Below are positions 1-9,573 of a stretch of 64,000 nt of DNA, piece after piece. The notes beneath the pieces are model-generated. The model did not search any database and was not told where the DNA came from. It saw only the letters and a program-made list of their open reading frames with translations. This stretch comes from Snodgrassella communis (GTDB lineage Bacteria; Pseudomonadota; Gammaproteobacteria; Burkholderiales; Neisseriaceae): positions 124,001 to 188,000 of the forward strand of contig NZ_CAJZCD010000001.1 in NCBI RefSeq assembly GCF_914768045.1, written 5' to 3'. The position numbers were made by a program, and so were the translations under genes. Each line of letters starts with the position of its first letter. Within the stretch, counting starts at the first letter, position 1.

Positions 1-428
1 AGCATGATCTGACCAACTTCACGCTGATACTGATCAATGGCAACTACATTGACATCTACAGGCTGTCCTTCAATACGTGCCTTTAAAGCGTCACGACTGG
101 CAACCCCGTAGGCCTGCTTGATTTCAGGAGCATCTATATTGGCCAGACGTACCTTATGCATATGTCCATCCCTGTCTCTGATATGTACGGTATCCCCGTC
201 ATGTACACTATCAATGCTGCCAGTATAATGTCCTTTACCGGCAACTACCCATTTTTTGCCTCTGTTGCCTGCCGGTCTGCCATTGAAAATATCCTGCACA
301 GAACGAACAATGCCATCAGCTTTATAAATCCAGTCTTCCAGTGGTGCAATCATGCTGTCTGGTAACCAGACCTTGGCTATTGTCAGAACAACTGCTACCC
401 ACAGCAGAATTTTACGCCATTTAGTCAA
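1..428 (-). CDS. Thermonuclease (SNase-like) domain protein, C-terminus cut by window edge
   Basis: About 142 residues are visible. The best start is a TTG at 428 with an AAAGG stretch about ten bases upstream. The N-terminus has a hydrophobic segment (residues about 5-20) that would serve as a signal or anchor. Further in, the motif DGDTVHIRD and then VRLANIDAPE, followed by a basic stretch, matches the staphylococcal nuclease-like fold, where Asp, Arg and Glu of these strands bind calcium and substrate. Such proteins are usually exported nucleases that degrade extracellular DNA or RNA. The final catalytic Arg region lies outside the window, so activity cannot be judged. Confidence 0.75.
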   Translation of the reverse strand, partial: MTKWRKILLWVAVVLTIAKVWLPDSMIAPLEDWIYKADGIVRSVQDIFNGRPAGNRGKKWVVAGKGHYTGSIDSVHDGDTVHIRDRDGHMHKVRLANIDAPEIKQAYGVASRDALKARIEGQPVDVNVVAIDQYQREVGQIM

Positions 429-546
429 AATTTTTACCTTTTATGATTATATCATAACAATATTCTGAATATGATTTGTCAGCTTAACTAGCTGCCTGTA
501 ATTGCCGTCAATTATTGCTGCAAAGAATAATTACTTCAAATAACAG

Positions 547-578
547 CAGCCAGTCACCCTGTTTAAGGCAACTGGCTG
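547..578. terminator. Hairpin between the nuclease gene and rpiA
   Basis: A perfect 8-bp inverted repeat (547-554 and 571-578, 16-base loop) lies just downstream of rpiA as read on the minus strand. It lacks a clear T-tract, so it is only a possible rpiA terminator. Confidence 0.3.
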
Positions 579-625
579 ACAGATACTAATTCAGATTATT
601 ATTACATACTTCTATCCCAGCGATT

Positions 626-1294
626 TCAGACTTTAGCCGTTAATATCTGAACGCCACTGCTGCACCCGAGTATCAGCAAATCAGCCGCATAATGGGTAAA
701 CAAACCATTGTCTACCACGCCAGGTATATTGTTAATCGCATCTTCCATTTTAATTGGCTCGTTCAGATTCAGATTGGCCACATCCAGAATCTGGTTGCCA
801 TTATCAGTCGTAAAGCCTAAGCGTAATTCCGGCTCACCGCCCAGTTTTAATAATCTGCGTGCCACCAGTGAACGCGCATTTGGCATAACTTCTACCGGCA
901 ACGGGACATGACCCAAGCGGCTGGTGTACTTGCTTTCATCAGCAATACAAATGAATTTTTCCGCCGCACTGGCCACAATTTTTTCATTAACCAAAGCACC
1001 GCCACCACCTTTAATCATCTGCAATAAATGATTAATTTCATCTGCACCATCAATATACAAGGGCAAACCATTGACTTCATTCAGCGTTACTTCAGGAATA
1101 CCAAAGCTTTTCAAAGCTTCACTTGTCTGGGCAGAAGTAGAAACCGCACCTTTGATTCTTTTTCTACTTTGCGCCAGCGCTTCAATAAAGAAACGCACAG
1201 TTGAACCCGTGCCAATGCCCAAATATTCGTTTTCCTGTACGTATTCCAGTGCTTTTTCAGCGGCCTGACGCTTCAGTTCATCTTGTACTGCCAT
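626..1294 (-). CDS. rpiA: Ribose-5-phosphate isomerase A
   Basis: Interconverts ribose 5-phosphate and ribulose 5-phosphate in the non-oxidative pentose phosphate pathway (cytosolic). The 222-residue length is typical of RpiA. Recognisable motifs are GIGTGST near residue 26 (phosphate loop), DGADE near residue 83 (catalytic Asp) and KGGGGAL near residue 94 (catalytic Lys). The ATG start has a GGAGCAG-like ribosome site upstream. It stands alone, 83 bases from the end of ispF on the same strand, so read-through from the dnaQ-ispD-ispF unit is possible. Confidence 0.95.
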   Translation of the reverse strand: MAVQDELKRQAAEKALEYVQENEYLGIGTGSTVRFFIEALAQSRKRIKGAVSTSAQTSEALKSFGIPEVTLNEVNGLPLYIDGADEINHLLQMIKGGGGALVNEKIVASAAEKFICIADESKYTSRLGHVPLPVEVMPNARSLVARRLLKLGGEPELRLGFTTDNGNQILDVANLNLNEPIKMEDAINNIPGVVDNGLFTHYAADLLILGCSSGVQILTAKV

Positions 1295-1377
1295 AATTAC
1301 TGCTCCTTCTTTATTTTGATTGATGCGCAGACGATAATTTATCTACATAAAAAATTATAGCCCAAGCTTATGCCGGA

Positions 1378-1860
1378 TTAAACCGCTGTCAATAATACAA
1401 TGGCCTGGGCTTCAATAGCTTCTTCCCGTCCAAGGTAACCTAATTTCTCATTGGTTTTACCCTTAATATTCACCGCTTCAAAGGACAGATTCAAATCTGA
1501 AGCAATATGCATCCGCATCTGATCTATATAAGGACGCAACTTTGGCCGCTGAGCAATCACCGTACTGTCAACATTCACCACCCGCCAGCCAGCAGCCTGC
1601 ACTGCTGCATAAGCACCACGTAACAACACACGACTATCTGCGTCTTTATTCACAGCTGCGTCATCCGGATAAAGTTTACCAATATCGCCTAAAGCCGCAG
1701 CACCTAACAGCGCATCAGTAATGGCATGTAAGAGAACGTCGGCATCTGAATGGCCAAGCAAACCTTTATCAAAAGGAATATTTACCCCGCCCAGTAACAG
1801 TGGTCTGTCTGCCACCAGCTGATGCACATCATAGCCCTGTCCGATTCTTATCGAATTCAT
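1378..1860 (-). CDS. ispF: 2-C-methyl-D-erythritol 2,4-cyclodiphosphate synthase
   Basis: Fifth step of the MEP isoprenoid pathway: releases CMP and forms the cyclodiphosphate. At 160 residues it is full length. The zinc ligands appear in GQGYDVHQL near the N-terminus and in the stretch [18 protein letters not shown]; the C-terminal [13 protein letters not shown] matches the family. The ATG overlaps the ispD stop by four bases, so the two genes are translationally coupled, a very common arrangement. Confidence 0.96.
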   Translation of the reverse strand: MNSIRIGQGYDVHQLVADRPLLLGGVNIPFDKGLLGHSDADVLLHAITDALLGAAALGDIGKLYPDDAAVNKDADSRVLLRGAYAAVQAAGWRVVNVDSTVIAQRPKLRPYIDQMRMHIASDLNLSFEAVNIKGKTNEKLGYLGREEAIEAQAIVLLTAV

Positions 1861-2564
1861 TCACCGGTTTCCTGTTGTAAAAAATAAGTGGCTAACATAG
1901 CATCTTGTGCGCTAGTCAATTTAAAATTGCATACATCGCCACTCACCAGCAGCGGCGCCAGACCAAGCATTTCCACAGCGGAAGATTCATCTGTTATTGC
2001 CTCTAAATCTGCCTGTGCTAGTGCTCTGGCAAGAATACCAGCACGGAACATCTGTGGTGTTTGTGCCTGCCACAAGCCTGCCCGATTGACTGTACAGCAT
2101 ACATGCTGCGCTGCATCAGCTTGCTTTAAAGTATCTGCTACCGGCAGCGCCAGCAACCCGCCTACGGCATGATTGTGTGTAGCTGCAAGCAGACGCTGCA
2201 CCGAATCTGCACTCACACAGCAACGGGCTGCATCATGTACCAGTAGCCAGTCATTATCCTGTAAGCCAAATTGCTGCTGTGCCTGCGCAATGCCATTACG
2301 CACAGTCTGCGCACGTGTGGCACCACCACAGCGCAGAATATGAACATGCGCCGGTAACGCCGCTGCCGGATAGATGCTATCAATATAATCATCCTGTTCA
2401 GCAACCACAATCAGCAATAAATCAATGACACTGATTTGTGTCAGCCGCGACACGGTATGCTCTAAAACAGTTTTACCCGCCAGCTTAACGTATTGTTTCG
2501 GACACGCTGCGCCAAAGCGGGCACCGATGCCGGCAGCCGGAATCAGCCCTACATAGCGGGTCAT
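1857..2564 (-). CDS. ispD: 2-C-methyl-D-erythritol 4-phosphate cytidylyltransferase
   Basis: Third step of the MEP pathway: couples CTP and MEP to give CDP-ME. 235 residues. The N-terminal nucleotide-binding loop reads [11 protein letters not shown] with a following PKQY, and VHDAARCCV carries the metal-binding Asp region; all are IspD hallmarks. The start overlaps the dnaQ stop by four bases and the stop overlaps ispF, giving a three-gene coupled unit dnaQ-ispD-ispF. Confidence 0.96.
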   Translation of the reverse strand: MTRYVGLIPAAGIGARFGAACPKQYVKLAGKTVLEHTVSRLTQISVIDLLLIVVAEQDDYIDSIYPAAALPAHVHILRCGGATRAQTVRNGIAQAQQQFGLQDNDWLLVHDAARCCVSADSVQRLLAATHNHAVGGLLALPVADTLKQADAAQHVCCTVNRAGLWQAQTPQMFRAGILARALAQADLEAITDESSAVEMLGLAPLLVSGDVCNFKLTSAQDAMLATYFLQQETGE

Positions 2565-3301
2565 GCAGATTTATCCTCAGTATCCTGCTGCCACTGCCGC
2601 CAGACACAGGGCGCGCCAACAATTTTATCCAGTGCCTGCAAATAGGCCTCATGTTCCTCCAGCTCTTCACTGCTGGGCGTGACTATTGGCAGTGCCGAGT
2701 GTTTAATCTGATACTGGCTGCCACCAGCCGGATTATTGCTGGTATTGGCTGTATCCATCAGTTCATCAACCAGACTAAACTGGCTACGGGTCATGGCCAG
2801 ATATACTTCGCCCAGTAGCTCACAGTCAATCAGTGCACCATGCAGCACACGTTTGCTGCGGTCAACTTCCAGCCGTGTACACAAAGCATCCAGCGAATTC
2901 TTTTGCCCCGGATATCTGTCCCGTGCCATTTTGAGGGTATCAGTGATATCGCTAGTAATACTTTCAACCTCAGGCATTCCCAGACGGCTAAACTCCATAT
3001 TCAGAAAACCGACGTCAAACGCGGCATTATGAATAATCAGCTCGGCACCACGTAGATAATCGGCAATCTGCTGTGCCACCTCAGCAAATACCGGCGCATT
3101 CATTTCTTTCAGCTTGTCCAACGTAATCCCGTGCACCGCTATTGCTTCTTCAGGAATATCACGCTCAGGATTAACGTACAAATGCAGATTATTACCAGTA
3201 AGACGCCGGTCTATCATTTCCACACCGGCAAATTCAATCAGACGGTCACCGTTGTTTGCCGACAGACCTGTGGTTTCAGTATCGAGAATAATTTGACGCA
3301 T
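2561..3301 (-). CDS. dnaQ: DNA polymerase III epsilon subunit (3'-5' proofreading exonuclease)
   Basis: Proofreading subunit of the replicative polymerase. 246 residues, close to the usual 240-250. The DEDDh exonuclease motifs are complete: LDTETTG (residues 6-12, Exo I), HNAAFDVGFL (about residue 92, Exo II) and HGALIDCELL (about residue 154, Exo III with the catalytic His and Asp). The C-terminal tail, which in this family contacts the alpha subunit, is present. It is the first gene of the coupled dnaQ-ispD-ispF unit. Fusion of function with isoprenoid genes is only positional. Confidence 0.95.
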   Translation of the reverse strand: MRQIILDTETTGLSANNGDRLIEFAGVEMIDRRLTGNNLHLYVNPERDIPEEAIAVHGITLDKLKEMNAPVFAEVAQQIADYLRGAELIIHNAAFDVGFLNMEFSRLGMPEVESITSDITDTLKMARDRYPGQKNSLDALCTRLEVDRSKRVLHGALIDCELLGEVYLAMTRSQFSLVDELMDTANTSNNPAGGSQYQIKHSALPIVTPSSEELEEHEAYLQALDKIVGAPCVWRQWQQDTEDKSA

Positions 3302-3567
3302 ATTGATGCTTTAAGCGGTTGAACACCGCAGATTTAAAACAATAATCATACTAAAAATCTATTACTGCGCATACCTGCCCGTACAACCCGTTACAGATTA
3401 ATTTTCAGACCTAAGTAGCAAAGTAAGATTTTTCACAGTATATACAAGCAAAACCACCATAGTTTTCAAATTATTGTCATATAAGCGACTAAACAGCACA
3501 CATAACATTATATTTATTCGATTTAAAATCAATAATATAAAAATTAAATCTAGATATCTATGCAAAT

Positions 3568-3611
3568 AATAATAACTATCATTTGCAATTAGAATCCAAT
3601 TTGTTTATGAT
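3568..3611 (+). promoter_or_regulatory. Sigma70 promoter overlapped by a Fur-type box
   Basis: A -35 element TTGCAA (3583-3588), a 17-base spacer and a -10 element TATGAT (3606-3611) form a near-consensus promoter reading to the right. A 19-mer at 3568-3586 matches the classical Fur box consensus at 13 of 19 positions by my own count and overlaps the -35. No protein gene follows, so the promoter appears to drive a small RNA. Iron-responsive repression is inferred from the box. Confidence 0.65.
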
Positions 3612-3617
3612 GTCCTT

Positions 3618-3780
3618 ATCGTCATGCAACAACACAGTTATTCACTAATAACTTGTTGGCGTAATTGAAAAATCTATTTAAATAAATTGTTGTCTGCGCA
3701 ACAGTTTATTCTGCAAGTTAACTATTGGTAGTGGTTTGTGTTCCTTTTAGCGCCCCTTTTTTTTAGGGGCGATTTTTTTT
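3618..3780 (+). ncRNA. Candidate iron-regulated small RNA (NrrF-like)
   Basis: The stretch between the promoter at 3583-3611 and the strong terminator at 3751-3780 has no coding frame but contains three hairpins: 628-659 offset (CAACAA pairing with TTGTTG at 3628-3659), a 12-bp stem at 3681-3692 with 3699-3710 around a 6-base loop, and the terminator. The predicted transcript is about 160 nt. In Neisseria, NrrF is a Fur-repressed sRNA of roughly this size that down-regulates succinate dehydrogenase. The assignment rests on architecture (Fur box, size, terminator), not on sequence comparison, so the name is not assigned. Confidence 0.6.
3751..3780 (+). terminator. Strong intrinsic terminator of the candidate sRNA
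   Basis: A 7-bp GC-rich stem (CGCCCCT at 3751-3757 with AGGGGCG at 3765-3771) is followed by eight Ts at 3773-3780. Polarity is rightward, towards the 3' end of the oppositely oriented outer-membrane channel gene. Confidence 0.85.
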
Positions 3781-3828
3781 GTTTGGTTATTTAATGCAAT
3801 ATACAAACTTGCTCAATCAGTATCACCA

Positions 3829-5220
3829 TCAGCGCGGCTGATAACGTCCAGCCATAGCCTGATAAATCAGATTTTCATTCTGCAAGACATTATAACGGTT
3901 ATTCAATACACTTTGTGCTGAAGAATATTGCGTATTTAATGCATTCAGCCAGTCACTGAGCGGATTGGTACCATACTGATAGCGCGCATGATAATAACGG
4001 CTGTTTTTTAAATCAAACTGATATTTCTGCTCAGTATTGGCCAGAGTAACGCGGCTAAGCGAATATTGCTGATAATAGCGCGCCACCTCATTAAGCGCTG
4101 TAGTCAACGACTGTTCAAAAGTTAATTTCGCACTATCAAAATCAGCCTTGGCCTGCTTATTCTGCCAGTACAGAGTTTGCCAGTCGAGAAACGGCAGATT
4201 AACATTAACACTCGCTGTCCCAACTGGAAAATGCAAGGCAGAAGCAGACGTATCAGAACGCGAATTGACCACGGTACTCAGACTAATACTCGGGTACCAA
4301 TTTCTCCGCGCAGCCTGCTGACTGGCATAGGCAGACTGTAAGCGATATTCTGCCGCGCGTAAATCAGGACGATTGGCCAATACAGATAACGGCACATCCA
4401 GATTTACCCCGCCAAAATGAATCTGATTTAATGGTGTCGGCCGGATATCTGCTTGTTCGTTAGGGCGCTGATTCAGTAAATTATGCAAATTCTGCACCAC
4501 TTCTATCCGGTTTTGTTGCAGCAAAATCAGGCTGTTTTCTGCATTCAATAACGATTGCTTGGCATTGGTGGCATTAATACTGCTCACCTTACCCACCTGA
4601 TATTGTGCCTGCGCAATACGTGCAATCTGCTGGTACTGCCTGATACTGTCTGTAGTCAGATTAATGGCACCATCAATATAAGCCAGATGGAAATAGTTAT
4701 CCACCACACTGTTAATCAACGACAGCCGGCTGGCGGCCATATCCTGCTCACTGGCATGATAACGCCAGAAGGCTGCATCGGTATTGGCACGTATTTTCTG
4801 CCACACATCCAGTTCATAGCTCAAACCTAGCTGTCCACTAAAATTGCGGCTGGATACCCCACCATGTTTCAGATCTTTAGTACTACTGGCACCAAGCGAA
4901 CCATTAGCCTTGGGAAATAAATCCACACCATTCAATCGGGCGCTATAGCGCGCTTTTTCAGCGGTTAACGCCGCCTGACGTAAATCAGCATTATTGGCAA
5001 GTGCCATGCTGATTAACTGATTCAGAGTGGCATCCTGATAAATTTCCCACCAGTTTGCATTAACCTGATATTGCGCAGCAATTTCTGCACTGCTTAACAT
5101 TCCGGCCTTACGCAGACTTTGCTGCGGATATGAAGTATGCGTAGCACAGCCAGCCAGCAGTACGCTTAAACTGAGCACCAATACAGCAGTGCTTCTTTTC
5201 ATAGAGATATTTTTCATCAT
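3829..5220 (-). CDS. Outer-membrane efflux lipoprotein (NodT/TolC-type channel)
   Basis: Outer-membrane exit duct of a tripartite exporter. About 463 residues. I prefer the tandem ATG at 5215-5220 over the upstream in-frame TTG at 5244, because it places a short signal peptide directly before the lipobox LAGC; the Cys would be lipidated. Two OEP repeats with long heptad-rich helices (for example the AEKARYSARLNGVDLFPK region and the AEYRLQSAYASQQAARRNWYPS region) are typical of the NodT family. It follows macB by about 95 bases on the same strand, so it probably completes a MacA-MacB-channel system. Confidence 0.88.
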   Translation of the reverse strand: MMKNISMKRSTAVLVLSLSVLLAGCATHTSYPQQSLRKAGMLSSAEIAAQYQVNANWWEIYQDATLNQLISMALANNADLRQAALTAEKARYSARLNGVDLFPKANGSLGASSTKDLKHGGVSSRNFSGQLGLSYELDVWQKIRANTDAAFWRYHASEQDMAASRLSLINSVVDNYFHLAYIDGAINLTTDSIRQYQQIARIAQAQYQVGKVSSINATNAKQSLLNAENSLILLQQNRIEVVQNLHNLLNQRPNEQADIRPTPLNQIHFGGVNLDVPLSVLANRPDLRAAEYRLQSAYASQQAARRNWYPSISLSTVVNSRSDTSASALHFPVGTASVNVNLPFLDWQTLYWQNKQAKADFDSAKLTFEQSLTTALNEVARYYQQYSLSRVTLANTEQKYQFDLKNSRYYHARYQYGTNPLSDWLNALNTQYSSAQSVLNNRYNVLQNENLIYQAMAGRYQPR

Positions 5221-5314
5221 GGTTACTTTAAACTTTAGCGGCAACCGAACCCTGCCGGATCAATACACCAGCGCAAACACTTACCCTCAACTACAGCTTT
5301 CAGGAAAAACAAAC

Positions 5315-7252
5315 CTAATCACGTGACAATGCATCAATCGGATTCAATTGCGAAGCCCGTTTTGCCGGCATAAAGCCAAACAGCACCCCAATCACACTGG
5401 AACACAGTACAGCCATCACAATAGACAACGGTGAAAACGACATAGCAAAATCATTAGCCACAAGATTAAACAGCATACTGATAGCAAAAGAGAACAAGAC
5501 ACCAACCACCCCGCCAATCAGACAAATCAGCACCGCTTCAATCAGAAACTGCTCAAGAATATTGTGCTGCCGCGCCCCGATGGCCATACGGATACCAATT
5601 TCCTTTACCCGCTCAGTTACCGACACCAGCATAATATTCATCACCCCGATACCGCCCACTACCAGAGAAATCAGAGCAATACTGGAAATCAGTAATGTCA
5701 TAGTACCGGTGGTGCTTTCAATAGTCTGCTTGATAGTATCACTGTTACGGGTAAAAAAATCTTCCGCACCATGCCGGGCTTTCAGTAACTCAATAATGCC
5801 TATTTCAGCCGTTTGCGAATTGACATTATCTTTCACCTTAACCGTTACCGAAGTAATATACTTTGAACCTGAAATCCGATTCATCAGCGTGGTATAGGGC
5901 GTGTAAAGTTGTAAACTGTCACTATCCATAAAACCATTATTATTTGGTGCTGTCACCCCTATAACCCGCAATGGCCGTTTATTAAACAAAATCACCTGCC
6001 CCAGCGGATTAGTACCATCAGCAAACAACTTATTCTTAGTATTATCATCAATCACCACCACCTGACTGTTCTGGGTAACATCATCCTCATTAAACAGGCG
6101 ACCAACAGCTATCTTAATACCGCGTACATCAAAATATTGATCACCCACCCCATACATCTGAGCAGAAAGAGACTGATTAGCATAGGTTAATGTACCACTG
6201 GAACTGACTCCCGGCGTGACACTGTCCACATAATCCTGCTGTCTCAATACTTCAGCATCACCCACAGTCAGCGTTTTAATACGCGATGAACGACGATCGC
6301 CAAACCCATATCCCGGATAGACCGAAACCGTGTTTGTGCCCATAGCATTAATGTTTTCCAGAATTTTTGCCTGCGAACCTCGTCCCAATGCCACCACCGA
6401 TACCACCGAAGCAATACCAATGATAATCCCGAGCATAGTGAGAAAGGAGCGCATTTTATGCGCCATGATTGCCTGAATCGACATCCGAAACGATTCAAAC
6501 AACTGATCACGGTAAAAATGCCAGGAATTATGCTCTGCAATACTTTCAATCTTGCTGGGGCGCATACTTGTATTCTTACTATGATCAGCAATAATGCGCC
6601 CGTCGCGAATTTCAATCACCCGATTGGCATTGGCAGCAATAGTCGGATCATGGGTGACCATTACAATAGTATGTCCTGCATCATGCAGCTTATGCAGAAT
6701 TTCCATCACATTTTGCCCGCTACCGGTATCCAGTGCGCCGGTTGGTTCATCCGCAAGAATGATTTCACCACCATTCATCAGCGCCCGAGCAATACTCACT
6801 CGCTGCTGCTGGCCACCAGAGAGTTCACTGGGTCGATTTGCTTCCTTACCCGCTAACCCGAGCTGCGCCAGTAACTCATCTGCCCGTTTCAGCCGTTCGC
6901 CGTGTTCCATACCGGCATACACCGCCGGCAAGGCCACATTTTCGCGCGCAGTTAACGAACTGAGCAGGTTATAACGCTGAAAAATAAAACCAAAACTTCG
7001 GCGCCGCAAAGCAGCCTGCTCGTCTGCTGTCATAGCCGCAGTTTCCACACCGTCTATTCTGTATGAACCACTAGAAGGCACATCCAGACAGCCAATAATA
7101 TTCATCAGCGTAGACTTACCAGAACCAGACTGGCCAATAATAGCCACAAAATCGCCTTTTTCGATGCTCAGATTGATATCCTTAAGCACCTGTACCCGGT
7201 TTTCACCATGGCCGAACCAGCGATTAATATTCTTAATTTCCAATAAACTCAT
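5315..7252 (-). CDS. macB: MacB macrolide-type ABC exporter (ATPase fused to permease)
   Basis: Mechanotransmission ABC transporter of the inner membrane, 645 residues as in E. coli MacB. The N-terminal ATPase has Walker A GQSGSGKST (about residue 40), signature LSGGQQQR (about 143) and Walker B ILADEPTGALD. A first membrane helix near residue 275 is followed by a large periplasmic domain (about 295-515) and three C-terminal helices (FtsX-like). Family members export macrolides, siderophores, toxins or lipoproteins; the substrate here is unknown. The start lies three bases after macA's stop, implying coupling. Confidence 0.94.
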   Translation of the reverse strand: MSLLEIKNINRWFGHGENRVQVLKDINLSIEKGDFVAIIGQSGSGKSTLMNIIGCLDVPSSGSYRIDGVETAAMTADEQAALRRRSFGFIFQRYNLLSSLTARENVALPAVYAGMEHGERLKRADELLAQLGLAGKEANRPSELSGGQQQRVSIARALMNGGEIILADEPTGALDTGSGQNVMEILHKLHDAGHTIVMVTHDPTIAANANRVIEIRDGRIIADHSKNTSMRPSKIESIAEHNSWHFYRDQLFESFRMSIQAIMAHKMRSFLTMLGIIIGIASVVSVVALGRGSQAKILENINAMGTNTVSVYPGYGFGDRRSSRIKTLTVGDAEVLRQQDYVDSVTPGVSSSGTLTYANQSLSAQMYGVGDQYFDVRGIKIAVGRLFNEDDVTQNSQVVVIDDNTKNKLFADGTNPLGQVILFNKRPLRVIGVTAPNNNGFMDSDSLQLYTPYTTLMNRISGSKYITSVTVKVKDNVNSQTAEIGIIELLKARHGAEDFFTRNSDTIKQTIESTTGTMTLLISSIALISLVVGGIGVMNIMLVSVTERVKEIGIRMAIGARQHNILEQFLIEAVLICLIGGVVGVLFSFAISMLFNLVANDFAMSFSPLSIVMAVLCSSVIGVLFGFMPAKRASQLNPIDALSRD

Positions 7253-7255
7253 GGC

Positions 7256-8470
7256 TTACATTCTCGAGCCGCGCATTTTCGGGTCTTTACCGACACCATT
7301 TCTGGCATCAGCTTTGCTTAATGACGACAGCACTACCTGATCACCAGCTTTCAAACCTGATTTCACTTCCGTACGCATTCCATCCGTAATACCAGTCTGA
7401 ATCTGTCTGTCCTCTATCTGCTGGTTATTACCCAGTATCTGCACCACTTTTTTACCGCGACGATGCTTAATGGCCTGATTGGATACAGTAAGTACATTTT
7501 TGGCAGATTTTACAAATATATTATTCTGCGTTGTCATACCAATATGCAACGCACCGTCATCATTCGGAACCAATGCACGGGCATAGTAATATATAGCCGT
7601 ATCAGTGGTATCAGTACTGGTATTGTAACCGCCTTGCGACATCTTGGTTAAACCCGGATCCACTGCCTCCAGCGTAGCATTACGAACTTTACTATTATCT
7701 GCCAGCGTAGTGAAAGTCAAAGGCATACCCGCCTTAACCTTACTCATATCGCCCTCGGCAATCTGCATTTTATTCAGCATTTTACTTAAATCTGCCAGCT
7801 GAACAATAGTCGGCGTATTCTGGCTGGAATTTACCGTTTGCCCTTCTTCTATCGGAATAGAAACCACAGTACCATTCATCGGAGCAGTAATACGGGTATA
7901 ACCCAAATCAGCTTCGGAAGTATTAATCGCAATCTGAGTCTGCCGAATCTGAGATTTTAATTCAGCCACATTGGCACGTGCCGCCGCCAGATTATCCTGC
8001 GCATTATCAAAATCAGCTTTAGATGTCGCATCCTGAGCCATTAATGCCTGTTCACGCTTAAATGCCCGCTGCTTCATTTTCAAAGCGATTTCAGCCGACA
8101 CCAGCTGTGCACGATAAGTATCCAGCCTGGCTTTATTCGTATTGAGCGTGTTTAACTGAGTAGTGGAATCAATATCAGCAATCAGATCCCCCTTTTTCAC
8201 CTGCTGCCCCAGCTTGACATACAATTTCTTAATCTGACCAGATGCCTGTGCACCCACATCAACCAGCTGAGCTGCGGCAATTTCACCGGTAGCATTCACA
8301 GTCTGTGTTATATCACCACGGCGTACTTCATCAGTGACAAAATTCATCTGATCTTCAGGTTTGAAAAACAGGCTCCACAATACCGCTGCCAACAGCAGCA
8401 AAACCAGTAGCCATACTACCCTTTTAACCCATTTTTTTTTCATCTGCTTCATTACCCGTTTAACATTCAA
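7256..8470 (-). CDS. macA: MacA periplasmic adaptor (membrane fusion protein)
   Basis: Links MacB to the outer-membrane channel. 404 residues. A single N-terminal membrane helix (about residues 14-34) is followed by a barrel-sandwich half (QASGQIKKLYVKLGQQVKKG), a long alpha-hairpin coiled coil (about 100-200) and the second sandwich half (TRITAPMNGTVVSI), then beta-barrel and membrane-proximal domains. An alternative start at the internal Met 11 (MKKKW) would also leave the membrane helix intact. First gene of the macA-macB-channel unit. Confidence 0.93.
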   Translation of the reverse strand: MNVKRVMKQMKKKWVKRVVWLLVLLLLAAVLWSLFFKPEDQMNFVTDEVRRGDITQTVNATGEIAAAQLVDVGAQASGQIKKLYVKLGQQVKKGDLIADIDSTTQLNTLNTNKARLDTYRAQLVSAEIALKMKQRAFKREQALMAQDATSKADFDNAQDNLAAARANVAELKSQIRQTQIAINTSEADLGYTRITAPMNGTVVSIPIEEGQTVNSSQNTPTIVQLADLSKMLNKMQIAEGDMSKVKAGMPLTFTTLADNSKVRNATLEAVDPGLTKMSQGGYNTSTDTTDTAIYYYARALVPNDDGALHIGMTTQNNIFVKSAKNVLTVSNQAIKHRRGKKVVQILGNNQQIEDRQIQTGITDGMRTEVKSGLKAGDQVVLSSLSKADARNGVGKDPKMRGSRM

Positions 8471-8836
8471 GCATTTTTGCCCTAATTAAAACATACAACT
8501 CATCAATAGCGGCAAAAGATTAAAATTGTAAAGGATGAAAACCATTCTCATCAACCTATCTTCCAGATAATCCTGTAAGTCTGCTATGAAACAGACAGAA
8601 TACAGCTTTTATTAACCATTATTTACCTTGAAAAAACTTTTTCACACCAATCCGAATGAAAACACATTATACTTTGACAACAACAGCATAAATGATTAAG
8701 CTGCGCAGCATTGCATTCATAGCATTGAACAAACATAATCGGATTACAACCACACCATTAATGTGCGGCCAACAACATCAGCATACTGATAAATTATTCA
8801 GACGCACTTAAACAAAGCAGTTTGGAACATATCATA
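8471..8836. other. Divergent intergenic region between macA and the CoaD-like gene
   Basis: No gene is apparent. It must carry the divergent promoters of the efflux operon and the coaD-like gene. An imperfect inverted repeat GATGA-N9-TCATC lies at about 8534-8552 on the macA side and could be an operator; I cannot assign a regulator. Confidence 0.5.
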
Positions 8837-9352
8837 ATGACCAGTTCAACCATTCGCCGTGCCGTATATGCCGGCAGTTTTGACCCGCCCACCAACGGCC
8901 ATTTATGGATGATTCGTGAAGCCCAGCCACTGTTTGACGAACTTACCGTCGCCATCGGAATTAATCCGGAAAAAACCACCACATATTCAATAGAAGAACG
9001 CAAGCAAATGCTGCGTGCCATTACAGCCAACTTTCCCAACGTAAAAATCTCCTGCTTTGAGAATCAATATCTAGTTAACTATGCTCGCAGCATAGGCGCA
9101 GATTTCATCGTACGTGGTATTCGTACCGCCTCAGACTATGAATATGAGCGCTCTATGCGCCACATCAATCATGATTTACAGCCGGATATATCCACTATTT
9201 TTCTGATGCCGCCACGCGAATTTGCCGAAGTTTCCTCAACCATGGTTAAAGGAATGGTAGGGCCACAAAACTGGCAAGCTATGATACGCCGCTATGTACC
9301 TGATGCAGTATATGAAAAAATCATGCAGGATCATATGTATCATGAGGGCTGA
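8837..9352 (+). CDS. coaD: Pantetheine-phosphate adenylyltransferase-like nucleotidyltransferase
   Basis: Likely the fourth step of coenzyme A synthesis (4'-phosphopantetheine plus ATP to dephospho-CoA). 171 residues from the ATG at 8837; a TTG at 8822 is the alternative start. The nucleotidyltransferase signature [10 protein letters not shown] (T/HxGH) is at residues 13-22 and the C-terminal VSSTMVKG corresponds to the ISSTxVR motif, with Lys in place of the usual Arg. This substitution and PP in place of PI make the exact substrate slightly uncertain; a related cytidylyltransferase-fold enzyme is the alternative. Confidence 0.75.
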   Translation: MTSSTIRRAVYAGSFDPPTNGHLWMIREAQPLFDELTVAIGINPEKTTTYSIEERKQMLRAITANFPNVKISCFENQYLVNYARSIGADFIVRGIRTASDYEYERSMRHINHDLQPDISTIFLMPPREFAEVSSTMVKGMVGPQNWQAMIRRYVPDAVYEKIMQDHMYHEG

Positions 9353-9380
9353 ACTGGCTGACTTTTAAAATCCATAACCT

Positions 9381-9414
9381 AAACCAGTATTACAACTAAT
9401 TGCAATACTGGTTT
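9381..9414 (+). terminator. Terminator hairpin after the coaD-like gene
   Basis: Perfect 11-bp stem (9381-9391 with 9404-9414) about 29 bases after the stop codon. The following T-run is short and interrupted. Confidence 0.65.
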
Positions 9415-9573
9415 AATCTTAAATTTCCGTTTTCTAATAAAAATAATTTGGGAAACAGAAACGAGAATTTAAAACAATAATTCCAGTTTTAAAATATCTA
9501 CTTTTATAAGCAGCTTTATTTGCACAAGTATCCTACATATAAAAGATTGATTGTAATCAAATTTTAACCGTAC

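Noticed and set aside
8534-8552. Imperfect palindrome GATGA-N9-TCATC resembling a Fur box before macA
   Set aside because: Only about 11 of 19 positions match and no promoter is clearly overlapped.
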